Below are positions 34,022 through 42,355 of a stretch of 64,000 nucleotides of DNA, piece by piece. The number at the start of each line of letters is the position of its first letter. The stretch's first letter is position 1. The stretch spans positions 1-64,000 of the forward strand of contig JAHBXO010000003.1 in NCBI GenBank assembly GCA_019636445.1, given 5' to 3'. The notes beneath the pieces were generated by a model. It searched no databases. It saw only the letters and a list, made by a program, of their open reading frames with translations, and was not told the origin of the DNA. The stretch is from Gemmataceae bacterium (GTDB lineage: Bacteria; Planctomycetota; Planctomycetia; Gemmatales; Gemmataceae). A program made the translations under genes and the position numbers.

Positions 34022-34579
34022 TCAAAAAAGATCGGTCGGCATCCGCTCGCGGAGGATCTTCAACCCGCGATGGAGCAGCCCCCGGAGGGAGCCGTTGGTG
34101 AGTCCGAGTTGCGTGCTGATGGTTTCGTAGTCGGCCCCGGTGATGTACCGGAGCGTCAGCGGCAGGCGGTATTCGTCCGGCAGGCTCCGCAGCACCGCCA
34201 GCACCTGGTCCCGCCGTTCGTCCCGTTCCAGAGATTCGTCCGGCGGTTTCTCGCCGCCGGTGATGGTCTTCAACTCCATGTCGGATCGCGGGGGCGCGGC
34301 CCGTTTCTGCCTGAGGTCATGCCGGGCGGCATCGGTGACGACGTTGTTGGCGATGGTCAGCAGCCAAGGTCGGAAGCCGTCCGGGCTGCGCAGTTTGTTA
34401 AGTGAGCGATAGGCGAGCAGAAACGTCTCCTGCGTCAGGTCCTCGGCCCGGTGCGTATCGCCGGTATCGAGGTAGATGCGGGAGAAGACCAGGCGGGACG
34501 TGCGGCGGACGAGTTCTTCGAACCCGCTCCGGTCGCCGTCGCTCGCCCGTCGGACGAGGTCGGTATCGCTCTCGATCAT
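34022..34579 (-). CDS. ECF-type RNA polymerase sigma factor
   Basis: A 185-residue extracytoplasmic-function sigma-70 factor. Region 2 spans about 6-75 (DRSGFEELVRRTSRLVFSR, then AEDLTQETFLLAYRSLNKL and RPWLLTIANNVVTD), and region 4 about 125-180 (LRSLPDEYRLPLTLRYI, then a helix-turn-helix YETISTQLGLTNGSLRGLLHRGL). ATG 34579 begins the domain; an upstream open extension has no sigma features. Its stop lies 12 nt before the anti-sigma start, so the pair is translationally coupled. This is the standard layout of an ECF system whose regulator is the downstream membrane protein. Target promoters are not visible here. Confidence 0.93.
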   Translation of the reverse strand: MIESDTDLVRRASDGDRSGFEELVRRTSRLVFSRIYLDTGDTHRAEDLTQETFLLAYRSLNKLRSPDGFRPWLLTIANNVVTDAARHDLRQKRAAPPRSDMELKTITGGEKPPDESLERDERRDQVLAVLRSLPDEYRLPLTLRYITGADYETISTQLGLTNGSLRGLLHRGLKILRERMPTDLF

Positions 34580-34669
34580 GGCGTTCACACTAATCGAGAC
34601 GACGGACCGGGGAAGCCCGCGCGCGGAATCTAAGCCTCGACGTGACAAACGTGAAACAATCGAATGGAA

Positions 34670-35350
34670 TCAGGAAGGCCTGGCGTCACGGAGTTCCAGC
34701 ACCCATTCCCGCAATTCGCGGACCTCGTCGCGAAGACGGCCGACTTCCTCTGCCAGCGAGGAACGCCCCTCGACGTTGATTGCCGGCGATTCCACTGCGC
34801 CGCGACCGACGGCCGCCGCGGCCGCCTGCAACTCCTCCGGCGCGTGGAACCCGTGCGTCAGCGTAGTCCCACGGCGTTCCGGCGGCGTCAGGTAGACCAC
34901 GAGTTTGCGCTCCGCCAATGGTTTCAGGAGCGCCCGCAACTGGTCCAGATCCGGCACGTCGTCCATCCGGCAGACGCGTGTACGCAGGTCCCCTTCCGAT
35001 TGCGGCCCGCGCAGCAGCAACTCGGCCAGGATTGCCAATTCGACGCGGCCGACCTTCCAGTTCTCGTAGAGCAGGTGCCGCCAGCGCTCGACGCGTCCGC
35101 CGGTGATCTTGGACACCCAGCCACCGCCCTGCAGACGCGTCAGCGTTTCCTCCACGTCGTCCTCGTCGAGGTCCAGCACCGGGTCGCGGTTCGACTTCTG
35201 ATTGCAGCCTGTCGTGATGGCGTTGACCGACATCGGATAAGCGTCGGGCGACTTGGAAGTCTTCTGCTTCTCGATAAGTACGCCGAGGACGCGCCGTTCG
35301 CGGATCGGCAGCACGGGCCAGGATTCGGCGCTCGGCTCGGCGTTCGACAT
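34670..35350 (-). CDS. YceH-family protein (DUF480)
   Basis: A 226-residue member of the YceH (UPF0502/DUF480) family. It holds two winged-helix-like domains: the first from RERRVLGVLIEKQKTSKSPDAYPMSVNAI, with the typical TGCNQKSNRDPV, and the second from VELAILAELLLRGPQSEGDLRTR. A C-terminal coiled coil is added (SSLAEEVGRLRDEVRELREWV). E. coli yceH is not essential and its role is not established. Length is near usual (about 215). Divergent from the small membrane-protein gene at 35407. Confidence 0.9.
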   Translation of the reverse strand: MSNAEPSAESWPVLPIRERRVLGVLIEKQKTSKSPDAYPMSVNAITTGCNQKSNRDPVLDLDEDDVEETLTRLQGGGWVSKITGGRVERWRHLLYENWKVGRVELAILAELLLRGPQSEGDLRTRVCRMDDVPDLDQLRALLKPLAERKLVVYLTPPERRGTTLTHGFHAPEELQAAAAAVGRGAVESPAINVEGRSSLAEEVGRLRDEVRELREWVLELRDARPS

Positions 35351-35406
35351 GGCGGCCTCTCGAATCGTTTTTGTGCTAGGTTCAAATGAACATCTGGAGC
35401 AACACC

Positions 35407-35613
35407 ATGAATGTCGCCACGATCGCAGGACTCGGGCTCATGATGATCGGCGGAATTCTCTTCAGCGGCGAAAAATCGCTCGGTATCCACAATCCGCCCA
35501 TCGGCGTACTGCTGATCGGCGGTGGATTCATGTTGGCACTTTACGGATATTACGACGGAAGCGCCGACGAAGACCGCGGTCCCCGCCGGCGCATCAACGA
35601 CAACTTTGTCTGA
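35407..35613 (+). CDS. Small two-helix membrane protein (68 aa)
   Basis: A short hypothetical membrane protein: a helix at about 5-22 (IAGLGLMMIGGILFSG), a short loop with SLGIHNPP, a helix at about 34-50 (GVLLIGGGFMLALYGYY) and a charged tail DEDRGPRRR. ATG 35407 is chosen because GGAG lies 7 nt upstream; ATG 35386 would add seven residues. Its stop codon is directly followed by that of the opposing di-haem peroxidase gene. The ORF is short, so confidence rests on membrane topology and the ribosome binding site. Confidence 0.55.
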   Translation: MNVATIAGLGLMMIGGILFSGEKSLGIHNPPIGVLLIGGGFMLALYGYYDGSADEDRGPRRRINDNFV

Positions 35614-37071
35614 TCATTTCGCCGGGTCGGCGACCATCGGATCGACCGGATCGCTCTGCAGCGACAACATGAAGAGCACCAGATCCGACTTTTCGTCCTT
35701 GGTCAATTTGAGCTGGAACGGGATGATCGGCCATCCGCCCGACGTGAACACCTTAACGTTCGGGTCGACCGGTTGGCCGGCTGCCTTCGCCTTCACATAG
35801 GCCGCTTCGGCAGCGGTGTCGCGCATCTTCTCGGCGAGGTGCGGGTTTGCGTTGCCACCCTTGTCGTAGTAGTCGACGACGGCTTCGAGGGTCGCCTCGC
35901 TGCCGTCATGCATGTAGGGAGCGGTGGACGCAAGACCGCGCAGGCCGGGGGTCTTGAACGAACCGACTAGGCCGGGGTCCTTGTGGCCCGTCGGCAGGCT
36001 TCCGAAGCGACCGAGGTCGCCGGCCGGAAGTTGGCCGTCCTTTGAGCCGACGCCGAGGTTGTGAAAGAGTCCGTCGGTGAAGTTCTCGCCGACGTGGCAG
36101 TTGGTGCAGCGCGCCTTGCCGAAGAAGAGATTGCGGCCGCTGACGAGCCGCTTGCCCAACGCTTCGGCGTCCTTCGCGGCGTTGCCGAAGGGTTGGAGCG
36201 CCGCAGCGTCGTTCTTTGCGGCCGCGTCCTTCAGTACCGCCGAGAAATCGACCGCCTTCAGTTCCGGCTTCTCGCCCGTGTCGTCGTCGGCCAATCGCTT
36301 CTTCATCGCGGCTTCGGCGCGGTCGTAGATCGAGTTCCCGACCAGCACGGTTCGTTCATAGGTGGCGATCGCCTTCGCCACTGCGTCCCGGGTCGGCGCG
36401 TGGCCGAAGACCGCTTCGAATTCCTTGACGTACTCCGGCTTTGCGCGGAGCCGCGCCACCACGGCCGCCCAGGCGTCCCCTTTGCCATCGAACATCTCTT
36501 TTGGATTCGTCGGGGGTCCCTGCGATTGATCTTCCAGCGACGCCGCGCGGCCGTCCCAAAACTGGAAGCGATTGTACGCGGAGTTAATCACGGTCGGAGC
36601 GTTCGCCCCGCCGATGTTCCCGCCGATTCCGGTCGAGAACCGGGATTGATCGGTGTAGCCCTTCGCCGGGTCGTGGCAGGTCGCGCACGAGACGGTGGCA
36701 TCGGACGAGATGATCTTGTCGAAGTAGAGTTTCTTGCCGAGCGTCCATTTCGCGAGCGTCATCGGATTTTCGGGTGGCACCGCGGGACCGGACGACAGGC
36801 CGAGGGGCACCTTGATAAGCACCGCTTTGCGGGCGACCTTAGCACCCGAAACCGGATCAAGGACTTCCTGTGTCGCTTCGTTCCAATACTTCGGCAGGGC
36901 CGCCCAGACCTGTGCGTTGGAGTTCCGCGTCACGAAAGTGATCGGCGTGTCCTTCGCGAACGGGATCTTCTTGGCTTCGTTGGGAATCAGGGCGTCGATT
37001 GGTTCGGCTGCTGGGATGGAGTTTGAAACGATGCTAACTGCGATGAGGGCACAGAACCACAAGCGGAGCAT
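35614..37071 (-). CDS. Di-haem cytochrome c peroxidase-family protein (MauG/CcpA)
   Basis: A 485-residue periplasmic protein with two haem c attachment motifs, CATCH (C129, C132, H133) and CTNCH (C322, C325, H326), the spacing of bacterial di-haem peroxidases and MauG-like proteins. The segments NAPTVINSAYNRFQFWDGRAASLEDQ and SFKTPGLRGLASTAPYMHDGSEATLEAVVDYYDKGG are diagnostic of the family; the latter provides a Met ligand in the second haem domain. A signal peptide is present at the N-terminus. ATG 37071 (AAAGG 6 nt upstream) is favoured over 37077. It is 73 nt downstream of the Sec redoxin, on the same strand. Peroxide reduction or protein oxidation is the known family role. Confidence 0.93.
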   Translation of the reverse strand: MLRLWFCALIAVSIVSNSIPAAEPIDALIPNEAKKIPFAKDTPITFVTRNSNAQVWAALPKYWNEATQEVLDPVSGAKVARKAVLIKVPLGLSSGPAVPPENPMTLAKWTLGKKLYFDKIISSDATVSCATCHDPAKGYTDQSRFSTGIGGNIGGANAPTVINSAYNRFQFWDGRAASLEDQSQGPPTNPKEMFDGKGDAWAAVVARLRAKPEYVKEFEAVFGHAPTRDAVAKAIATYERTVLVGNSIYDRAEAAMKKRLADDDTGEKPELKAVDFSAVLKDAAAKNDAAALQPFGNAAKDAEALGKRLVSGRNLFFGKARCTNCHVGENFTDGLFHNLGVGSKDGQLPAGDLGRFGSLPTGHKDPGLVGSFKTPGLRGLASTAPYMHDGSEATLEAVVDYYDKGGNANPHLAEKMRDTAAEAAYVKAKAAGQPVDPNVKVFTSGGWPIIPFQLKLTKDEKSDLVLFMLSLQSDPVDPMVADPAK

Positions 37072-37144
37072 GGTCATCCTTTCCGGGAATTGATCAGGAG
37101 GCGGGAATCGTCACTATCATCGGTAGTCACGCGGTCAACGCGAG

Positions 37145-37684
37145 TCAACCGGCGGCCCAACTCAATATCGCCTCGACGCTAGGCCGGTCGGTCGCATCGC
37201 GACTCGGATAGGCGTGCAACACCGTTCGCGATCGGTCGATCAGAAAGTCGCCGCCGAGTTGGAAAACGTCTTCGGTATGCGTCAACCGGCGGATCTTCTC
37301 GCCTCGGAACAGGAGTTTGAGGAAGTTCAAAACGATGCGCGGCCGGAAGAAGTGCCATACAGACACGCGGCCGAGGCCGACGTGTTTGTACCCTTCGCGG
37401 TTTGGGTCGGTCACGACGGGGAACGGAACGCGTTCGCGCTCGACGAAGCGTTCGACGATGGCGGGCGGGGCGTGGCCGACGGCGATGACTCCGATGCCGG
37501 CGGCGCGGAGCCGCTCGTAATTGCGGGCCACCTCGCCGAGGTGGGCGACGCAGGGCATTCAGGCGAAATGTCGGAGGAAAAGCAGCAACGTGCGGTCCAA
37601 TTCGATCAACTCGGACAGTTTGACCGCGACGCCGTTCGCACGGAGGAAAGTGAAGTCCGGCAACGTATCCCGTTCTTCGCTCAT
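37145..37684 (-). CDS. Selenocysteine-containing peroxiredoxin-like protein (in-frame TGA)
   Basis: The reading frame 37684-37145 spells one AhpC/TSA-like (AhpC-TSA_2/PRXL2 type) protein of 179 residues if one in-frame TGA (37559-37561) is decoded. Upstream it reads LLLFLRHFA, then TGA, then MPCVAHLGEV; in relatives this position is Cys in a CxxC site, and here it would be U42-M-P-C45. The rest matches the family to the end (GIGVIAVGH, PFPVVTDP, FQLGGDFLID, HAYPSRDATDRP). A 7-bp hairpin lies 14 nt after the TGA. Its ATG overlaps the glycosyltransferase stop (ATGA). Standard annotation would split or truncate it, or start it at ATG 37558. Selenocysteine is inferred, not proven: it needs SelA/B/C/D elsewhere in the genome. 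A sequencing error or a broken gene are the alternatives. Confidence 0.78.
37528..37544 (-). promoter_or_regulatory. Candidate bacterial SECIS hairpin
   Basis: On the minus strand, a perfect 7-bp stem (CCACCTC with GAGGTGG) with a GGC loop lies inside the coding sequence, starting 14 nt after the in-frame TGA, so 21 nt separate the TGA from the apical loop. The first loop base is G. Bacterial SECIS elements are stem-loops just after the UGA with a G early in the apical loop, and this fits. The hairpin could be fortuitous because the region is GC-rich. Confidence 0.55.
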
Positions 37685-38694
37685 GTAGCTGATGCTATAC
37701 GTCCGCGGACTCGACGCCAGAGTTCGCCGAGGAAACCGGCCGCGAAACCGAAATGGATCGCGAGAAAGACGAGGGGAAGCCGCACGCGGACGGACGCGGG
37801 TTGACCGCGGCCGATCCAGAGCGATGCGCCGAGGATCGTGCTGGCGTAAAGTGCGATTGAGCCGAGATAGGCCAGCGAAAAGTAAGGATGAAGGAAGGCG
37901 AGCGCCGCGCCGACGACGACCCAGACGCACCAGAGCGGCGGCACGAGCGCCGGCAAGGTCAGGGAACGCGGGTGCTTCGCCGCGAGGCGGGCGCGCCCGG
38001 CACCGTAACGGCCGAGTTGTCTGAACAGCCCCTTCGGCGTCGAACGTGGGTCGTAGACGATGCGGATATCGGGCGTGAAGTAGCAGGTCAGCTTCGCGTC
38101 ATGGACGCGTTGGTTGAATTCCACGTCCTCGCAGGCGTCGAACCGGGGATCGAAGAAACCGATCGTATCGAACACCTCGCGCCGATAGGCGACGGCGGTG
38201 CTTTGCGGTTCAACGAATTTCGCCTCGTTCGAGAAGATGTCGGAATCGGGGTTGTGCCCCAACCGGCTCGATCGCGCGATCGAGACGGCAGCCTGGAAAG
38301 GCGTCGGGTCCGGGGCATCCAGCGGCTGTGGTCGGCCGAGGCAATCCGCCCCGCTGGCGGCGAATGCCTTTATGACATTCCGCAGGTAGCTCCGATCCGG
38401 CACATGGCAGTGGCCGTCCACCACGACGGCCACGCGACCCGTCATCTGGCGGAGTCCCAGGTTCCGCCCCGCGCTGGACCACCGGTTGGGATTGTGGACG
38501 AGTTTCAGGTTGGGATGGTCGCGTTGCAGTTCGCGTACGATCGGCACCGTGTCGTCGGTCGAACAACCGTCCGCGACGATCACTTCGAACTCCTCGGTCG
38601 GAAACTCCTGCGTCAGGAGCGACTGGAGCGTCGCGCGGATGGAGCGCGATTCATTCCGCACCGGCACGATGACGCTGACGCCGACGGTAGGCAT
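37681..38694 (-). CDS. Glycosyltransferase family 2, membrane-anchored
   Basis: A 337-residue GT-A enzyme of the ExoA-like kind. VSVIVPVRNESRSI, EEFEVIVADGCSTDDT and the metal-binding VVVDGHCHVPD (DxH variant of DxD) are in the usual order, followed by DACEDVEFNQRV. The C-terminus has three or four hydrophobic segments (for example LWCVWVVVGAALAFL, SLAYLGSIALYAS, FLAIHFGFAAGFLG), so it sits in the inner membrane. ATG 38694 has GGAG 6 nt upstream; GTG 38712, overlapping the previous stop, is an alternative. Its stop overlaps the start of the Sec redoxin (ATGA). It likely builds the exopolysaccharide repeat unit; sugar specificity unknown. Confidence 0.9.
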   Translation of the reverse strand: MPTVGVSVIVPVRNESRSIRATLQSLLTQEFPTEEFEVIVADGCSTDDTVPIVRELQRDHPNLKLVHNPNRWSSAGRNLGLRQMTGRVAVVVDGHCHVPDRSYLRNVIKAFAASGADCLGRPQPLDAPDPTPFQAAVSIARSSRLGHNPDSDIFSNEAKFVEPQSTAVAYRREVFDTIGFFDPRFDACEDVEFNQRVHDAKLTCYFTPDIRIVYDPRSTPKGLFRQLGRYGAGRARLAAKHPRSLTLPALVPPLWCVWVVVGAALAFLHPYFSLAYLGSIALYASTILGASLWIGRGQPASVRVRLPLVFLAIHFGFAAGFLGELWRRVRGRIASAT

Positions 38695-38708
38695 GCGTTT
38701 CTCCGCGA

Positions 38709-39398
38709 TCACTTGCGCCGATAGAGTCGTTTAAGTCCGAACAGCTTGAGGGCGGTGCATCCGAGGATGGCGAGGTCGAAGCCGAGGCTTGCTCGCCGGA
38801 TGTAGAACCGGTCGTGGACGAGCTTGCGTTTCACGTCGGCGATGGTTTCATCGGGCGGCAGGTGGATCTGCGCGAGGCCGGTGAGGCCGGGTTTCACCGC
38901 GTGGCGGGAATCGTAGCGCGGCACCGACTTGCGGAGTCGTTCGATGATTTCGGGCCGTTCCGGGCGCGGACCGACGAGGCTCATCTCGCCGCGCAGGACA
39001 TTCCAAAGCTGCGGAAGTTCATCGATATGCAGGGCGCGGAGGACGCGGCCGACAGGCGTGATGCGCCGATCGCCGGCGACGGCCCATCGCGCCTGACCGT
39101 CGCCTTCGGCGTCGTGGCGCATCGTCCGAATCTTCAAGATCGTGAACGGCACGCCGCCACGGCCGGTGCGCGTTTGGCGGTAGATCGCCGGCCCGCGCGA
39201 CGTCGCCCGCACGGCCATGATCGCAAACGCCATCACCGGCAGTGCGAGCACGAACAAGCCCGCGGCCAGAACGAGATCGATGGCGTCCTTCACACCCGCT
39301 ACGGGGCGGACTGCAGGAAGGGCCACGGTTTCGATGGCGAGAGCCTTCACGCGAAACACCGGCGGGGTCGAGGGCTTGGCACGTTGCGTCGTTTCCAT
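38709..39398 (-). CDS. Polyprenyl-phosphate sugar-phosphotransferase (initiating)
   Basis: A 229-residue bacterial sugar transferase that puts the first sugar-1-phosphate on undecaprenyl phosphate. It has one N-terminal hydrophobic helix ([24 protein letters not shown]) before the family core: [40 protein letters not shown], then [17 protein letters not shown]. It is the short monotopic type that lacks the extra N-terminal helices of WcaJ/WbaP. It lies between the EpsI-like and glycosyltransferase genes, 21 nt and 14 nt from them (counting ATG 38694). It should start polysaccharide synthesis for this cluster. Confidence 0.93.
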   Translation of the reverse strand: METTQRAKPSTPPVFRVKALAIETVALPAVRPVAGVKDAIDLVLAAGLFVLALPVMAFAIMAVRATSRGPAIYRQTRTGRGGVPFTILKIRTMRHDAEGDGQARWAVAGDRRITPVGRVLRALHIDELPQLWNVLRGEMSLVGPRPERPEIIERLRKSVPRYDSRHAVKPGLTGLAQIHLPPDETIADVKRKLVHDRFYIRRASLGFDLAILGCTALKLFGLKRLYRRK

Positions 39399-39419
39399 CG
39401 GGCCGATTCTTCCTGATCG

Positions 39420-40085
39420 TTAAGGGTGTCCATCGGGCGAAGACGGTTCGCGGAACGCGGTGGAATACTGTTCGAATGCGGCACGAACAAAAGCGGTCAA
39501 CGCCGCGGAATCGGCGACCGGCGGACCGTCCAGAACGGTGATCGGCGTCGCGATATAGAGTTTGTGCAATTCGGTCTCGCGCACGTAGTGGAAGCGCGCC
39601 CGGTCCGGGGCTTCCCATGTTCCGTCGGTCGTCCAGGCCCAGCGGATGCGCAGCCGTTCGACGCCGGACTCACGTTTCTTCTCGAAGTCGGCGACGAAGC
39701 AAGCTGCGGTGCCGGACGCAAGTTTGATCGTTTCCCGTTTCACCTCGCCGAGCAGGCGATAGCCGCTGGCGGTGTAGCAAACGTCGGGCGTGTGCGTCGA
39801 CACGGCGCCGGGGACGCCGGAAATGATCGAAACAGCCGCCGAGAACGCGCCGTCTGCCGGGCGATAGCGGCGCGACGTCGCGACGCTGCGTTCCTTCAAC
39901 GGCACGTCGTGCTCGATCGGTTGAACTTCGCAATCCGGCAACTGGATCGCCAGAGCGTGCATGCGTTCCGTGCGTGCGGCGTCCGGCGCGAAGACCGACC
40001 ACCGCTGCGTGATCGCCCCGTGCCCGACCGCACCAGCCACGAGCAGTGCCGCGAGTACCCAGACCGGCGACTTCGATTTCAACAT
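39420..40085 (-). CDS. EpsI-like exosortase-associated protein
   Basis: A 221-residue protein with one N-terminal membrane helix (VWVLAALLVAGAVGHGAI) and an extracytoplasmic domain. The conserved family segment THTPDVCYTASGY (the HxPxxCY motif of DUF3485/EpsI proteins) and the following ISGV...; RIRWAWTTDG; LHKLYIA support it. EpsI proteins accompany exosortases in polysaccharide clusters, usually fused to or next to the exosortase; the function is not settled. ATG 40085 overlaps the end of the GumC-like gene by 7 nt. The upstream frame extension has no EpsI features. Confidence 0.82.
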   Translation of the reverse strand: MLKSKSPVWVLAALLVAGAVGHGAITQRWSVFAPDAARTERMHALAIQLPDCEVQPIEHDVPLKERSVATSRRYRPADGAFSAAVSIISGVPGAVSTHTPDVCYTASGYRLLGEVKRETIKLASGTAACFVADFEKKRESGVERLRIRWAWTTDGTWEAPDRARFHYVRETELHKLYIATPITVLDGPPVADSAALTAFVRAAFEQYSTAFREPSSPDGHP

Positions 40086-42355
40086 AGCGCCTCCTGCGGC
40101 GTCGCTCCGAGATACACCACGCCCGAATGCGGCACTTCCATCGAGGCGACACGGTCCGCCGCCCTCGCCAGCGCGGGCAACGCCGTCTCGCGATGCTTCG
40201 CGCACAATAGCACCACCTCGCACCGCCGCGCCACCTCGATCGACTCCGCCGCCGTCAGCAGCGGGTGGGCGTGAAGGATAACGCAGTCGTATGGTTCCGC
40301 GAGGCAGCGCAACAGTTGCTCGAGGCGCCCGCTGCCCGCCACGCGTCGGACGTCGTCGCTCCAGCGACCGGCGGGCAGGACGTGCAGGCCGTTCGGAAGC
40401 GTCTGGATCGTGCGAGCGAAATCCGATTCGCCGCGCAGGAGTTCACAGACGCCGGCAGCATTCCCAACCTTCGCGAAGGAATGAATTGCCGGGGTACGAA
40501 GGTCGAAGTCGGCGACGAGTGTTTTGTAGCCGGCATCGGCAAGACTGTCGGCGAGTGCGAACGCCGTGAAGGCTTTGCCTTCGTCCAACAGGGCGCTTGT
40601 AACGCCGACCGTGGTCGCGCCTCGTGGCAGCCACGTCTGCGTCACGTAGGCCCGCAACTTGTCGATGGCTTCCAGAATCTCTGTGCGCCGGACCGGGTCG
40701 ATTGTCGAGTCGACATTGTCCCAGGGCACGACGCCAACAATCGGCATCGGCACGGTAGCCGCCACGTCCGCCAGACCACAGGCTCGTTTCGCCACGGTTT
40801 CGTAGCCGAAGGCAACAAGGCCGACGAACGCGAACCCCATGAGACCGGCGAAGATCGTGGCGAGAATCTGTTTGCGCGTGTCCTTCTGCATGGGCGTCGA
40901 CGCCGTTTGCAGGACGCTGACGCGTTTTGGGGAACTCAGGTCGAGCCGAAGCGCAGCCGCGTTCTGCGCGAGGCCACGAAAGATACCGTCCTCCGCCTCG
41001 GCGAGCGATTCGTTCGGGTCGATTCCTTTCTTGTCGTCGACCTTGCGGAACTCGGCCGGTTTCAGCGGTTCCTCATGTGGCAATCGGACGAGTTCCTCCT
41101 GCGCCGCGACGAGTTTGAGTTTCGATGCCGCCTGCATCGCCTCCAGTTCCTGGAGCCGCAACACGGCCGCGTCGAACTCCGCCACACGGGGATCGACAAC
41201 CGGTGCGCTCGCCAGCGGAGCGTTCGGCCGCACCTGTGCGAAGAGCTTGGCTTTGGAATCCTTGAGTTCCTTCAGCTCAGCCGCCATCTCGTCGGCTCGC
41301 TTCAACTTCGCCACGATCGCCGGGGCGTCCGGGTTCTCGTACCGCGAGCGATCCAGGGCGTATTCGCGCCGCATCGTCTGTTCCGCAGCCTCCAGCGCCC
41401 GCACGTCCGGGTCGCGGTCCACGGCGGCCGCGATCATCTCTGGCGTCAGGCCCGACGGCGCGGGGGCCGAATCCTTGGGCTGCTCCAACCGTTTCTTCAG
41501 TTGCTCGATCCGGGATTTCTGCGTGGCAATCGCCAGCGGAAGGTCCGAGAGTTGTTCCTGCAGTGCGAGCGTCCGCGATACCTGCGCCGCAGCGATCTGC
41601 CGCTGCACCCATTCCGGCGGCCCGGCGTTGACGATCCCGGTCGGCAGCGCGTTCGGCGCCTTGCCGTCGCCGCCAGCCAACCGAAGGTTCGGCTCCGCCG
41701 GCTTGCCACCCTTCTCGTTGAGTGTCTTCTGCAGGTTGATCAGCGTCGTTTCGAGCACCAGCAGGAACGCCTGGCGTTCCTTGATTTCCTTCTCGATGAC
41801 TTCTTCCATGAACGCCGTCTGCACGGCGTTCACGATCCGGCGCACATCCTCCGGGTTGTGGCCCTTGAGCGTGAGCCGAATCAATTCCGAGCCGTCCTGG
41901 GTACTGACTTGCAATTCGTCTTCGAGATATTGGAAAGGGTTCTTTTGATCCTTGATCGTGGCCAGGTCGCCGATCCGTTGGCCATCGACCTCCAGCCCGA
42001 GAGCGCGATTGAGCACGAACTCGTTTTTGATCAGCCCGGCGTTGGTTTTGATATAAGTCGCGAACTCGGTCCGGCCCTTGTTCGGGTCGCGCGAATTGGA
42101 GACGGTGAACGGCGTGCTGGCGACGCGCAAGAGCGCATACGATTCGTACTTGGACGGCAGGAAGGTCCACGCGGCGGCAGCCAGCGCGCCGCCGAGCAAT
42201 CCACCACAAAACAGGATCGTGAGCCAGTGGAGCCGCAACCAGGCCATGATTCTGCCGGCAGGCGGCGCGGCGGACGCGCCTGGCGGTCGCGGGACGACCG
42301 ATCGCGGCGCGACGGTCGCCGGGCGCAGAGAGATGGGCGGGACGGTCGTCGTCAT
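40079..42355 (-). CDS. GumC/Wzz-like chain-length protein with degenerate BY-kinase domain
   Basis: A 758-residue polysaccharide co-polymerase. It has helix 1 at about 40-66 (WLTILFCGGLLGGALAAAAWTF) and helix 2 at about 505-530 (ILATIFAGLMGFAFVGLVAFG), with a large periplasmic coiled-coil between. The cytoplasmic part from about 584 to the end looks like a BY-kinase/CpsD domain, but its motifs are weak: Walker A reads TSALLDEGKAFTA (K594; the conserved S/T after GK is Ala), Walker A' reads VADFDLRTPAIH, and the Walker B region reads VILHAHP, without the Asp. No C-terminal tyrosine cluster is present. ATG 42355 overlaps the exosortase stop (ATGA). It should set polymer length; kinase activity is doubtful. 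Confidence 0.88.
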   Translation of the reverse strand: MTTTVPPISLRPATVAPRSVVPRPPGASAAPPAGRIMAWLRLHWLTILFCGGLLGGALAAAAWTFLPSKYESYALLRVASTPFTVSNSRDPNKGRTEFATYIKTNAGLIKNEFVLNRALGLEVDGQRIGDLATIKDQKNPFQYLEDELQVSTQDGSELIRLTLKGHNPEDVRRIVNAVQTAFMEEVIEKEIKERQAFLLVLETTLINLQKTLNEKGGKPAEPNLRLAGGDGKAPNALPTGIVNAGPPEWVQRQIAAAQVSRTLALQEQLSDLPLAIATQKSRIEQLKKRLEQPKDSAPAPSGLTPEMIAAAVDRDPDVRALEAAEQTMRREYALDRSRYENPDAPAIVAKLKRADEMAAELKELKDSKAKLFAQVRPNAPLASAPVVDPRVAEFDAAVLRLQELEAMQAASKLKLVAAQEELVRLPHEEPLKPAEFRKVDDKKGIDPNESLAEAEDGIFRGLAQNAAALRLDLSSPKRVSVLQTASTPMQKDTRKQILATIFAGLMGFAFVGLVAFGYETVAKRACGLADVAATVPMPIVGVVPWDNVDSTIDPVRRTEILEAIDKLRAYVTQTWLPRGATTVGVTSALLDEGKAFTAFALADSLADAGYKTLVADFDLRTPAIHSFAKVGNAAGVCELLRGESDFARTIQTLPNGLHVLPAGRWSDDVRRVAGSGRLEQLLRCLAEPYDCVILHAHPLLTAAESIEVARRCEVVLLCAKHRETALPALARAADRVASMEVPHSGVVYLGATPQEALC

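Noticed and set aside
37145..37558. Redoxin gene starting at ATG 37558, just after the TGA
   Set aside because: That start removes the first third of the domain and the first active-site position, while the missing part lies in frame directly upstream with family sequence and a start-stop overlap. The longer frame with a read-through TGA explains all data better.
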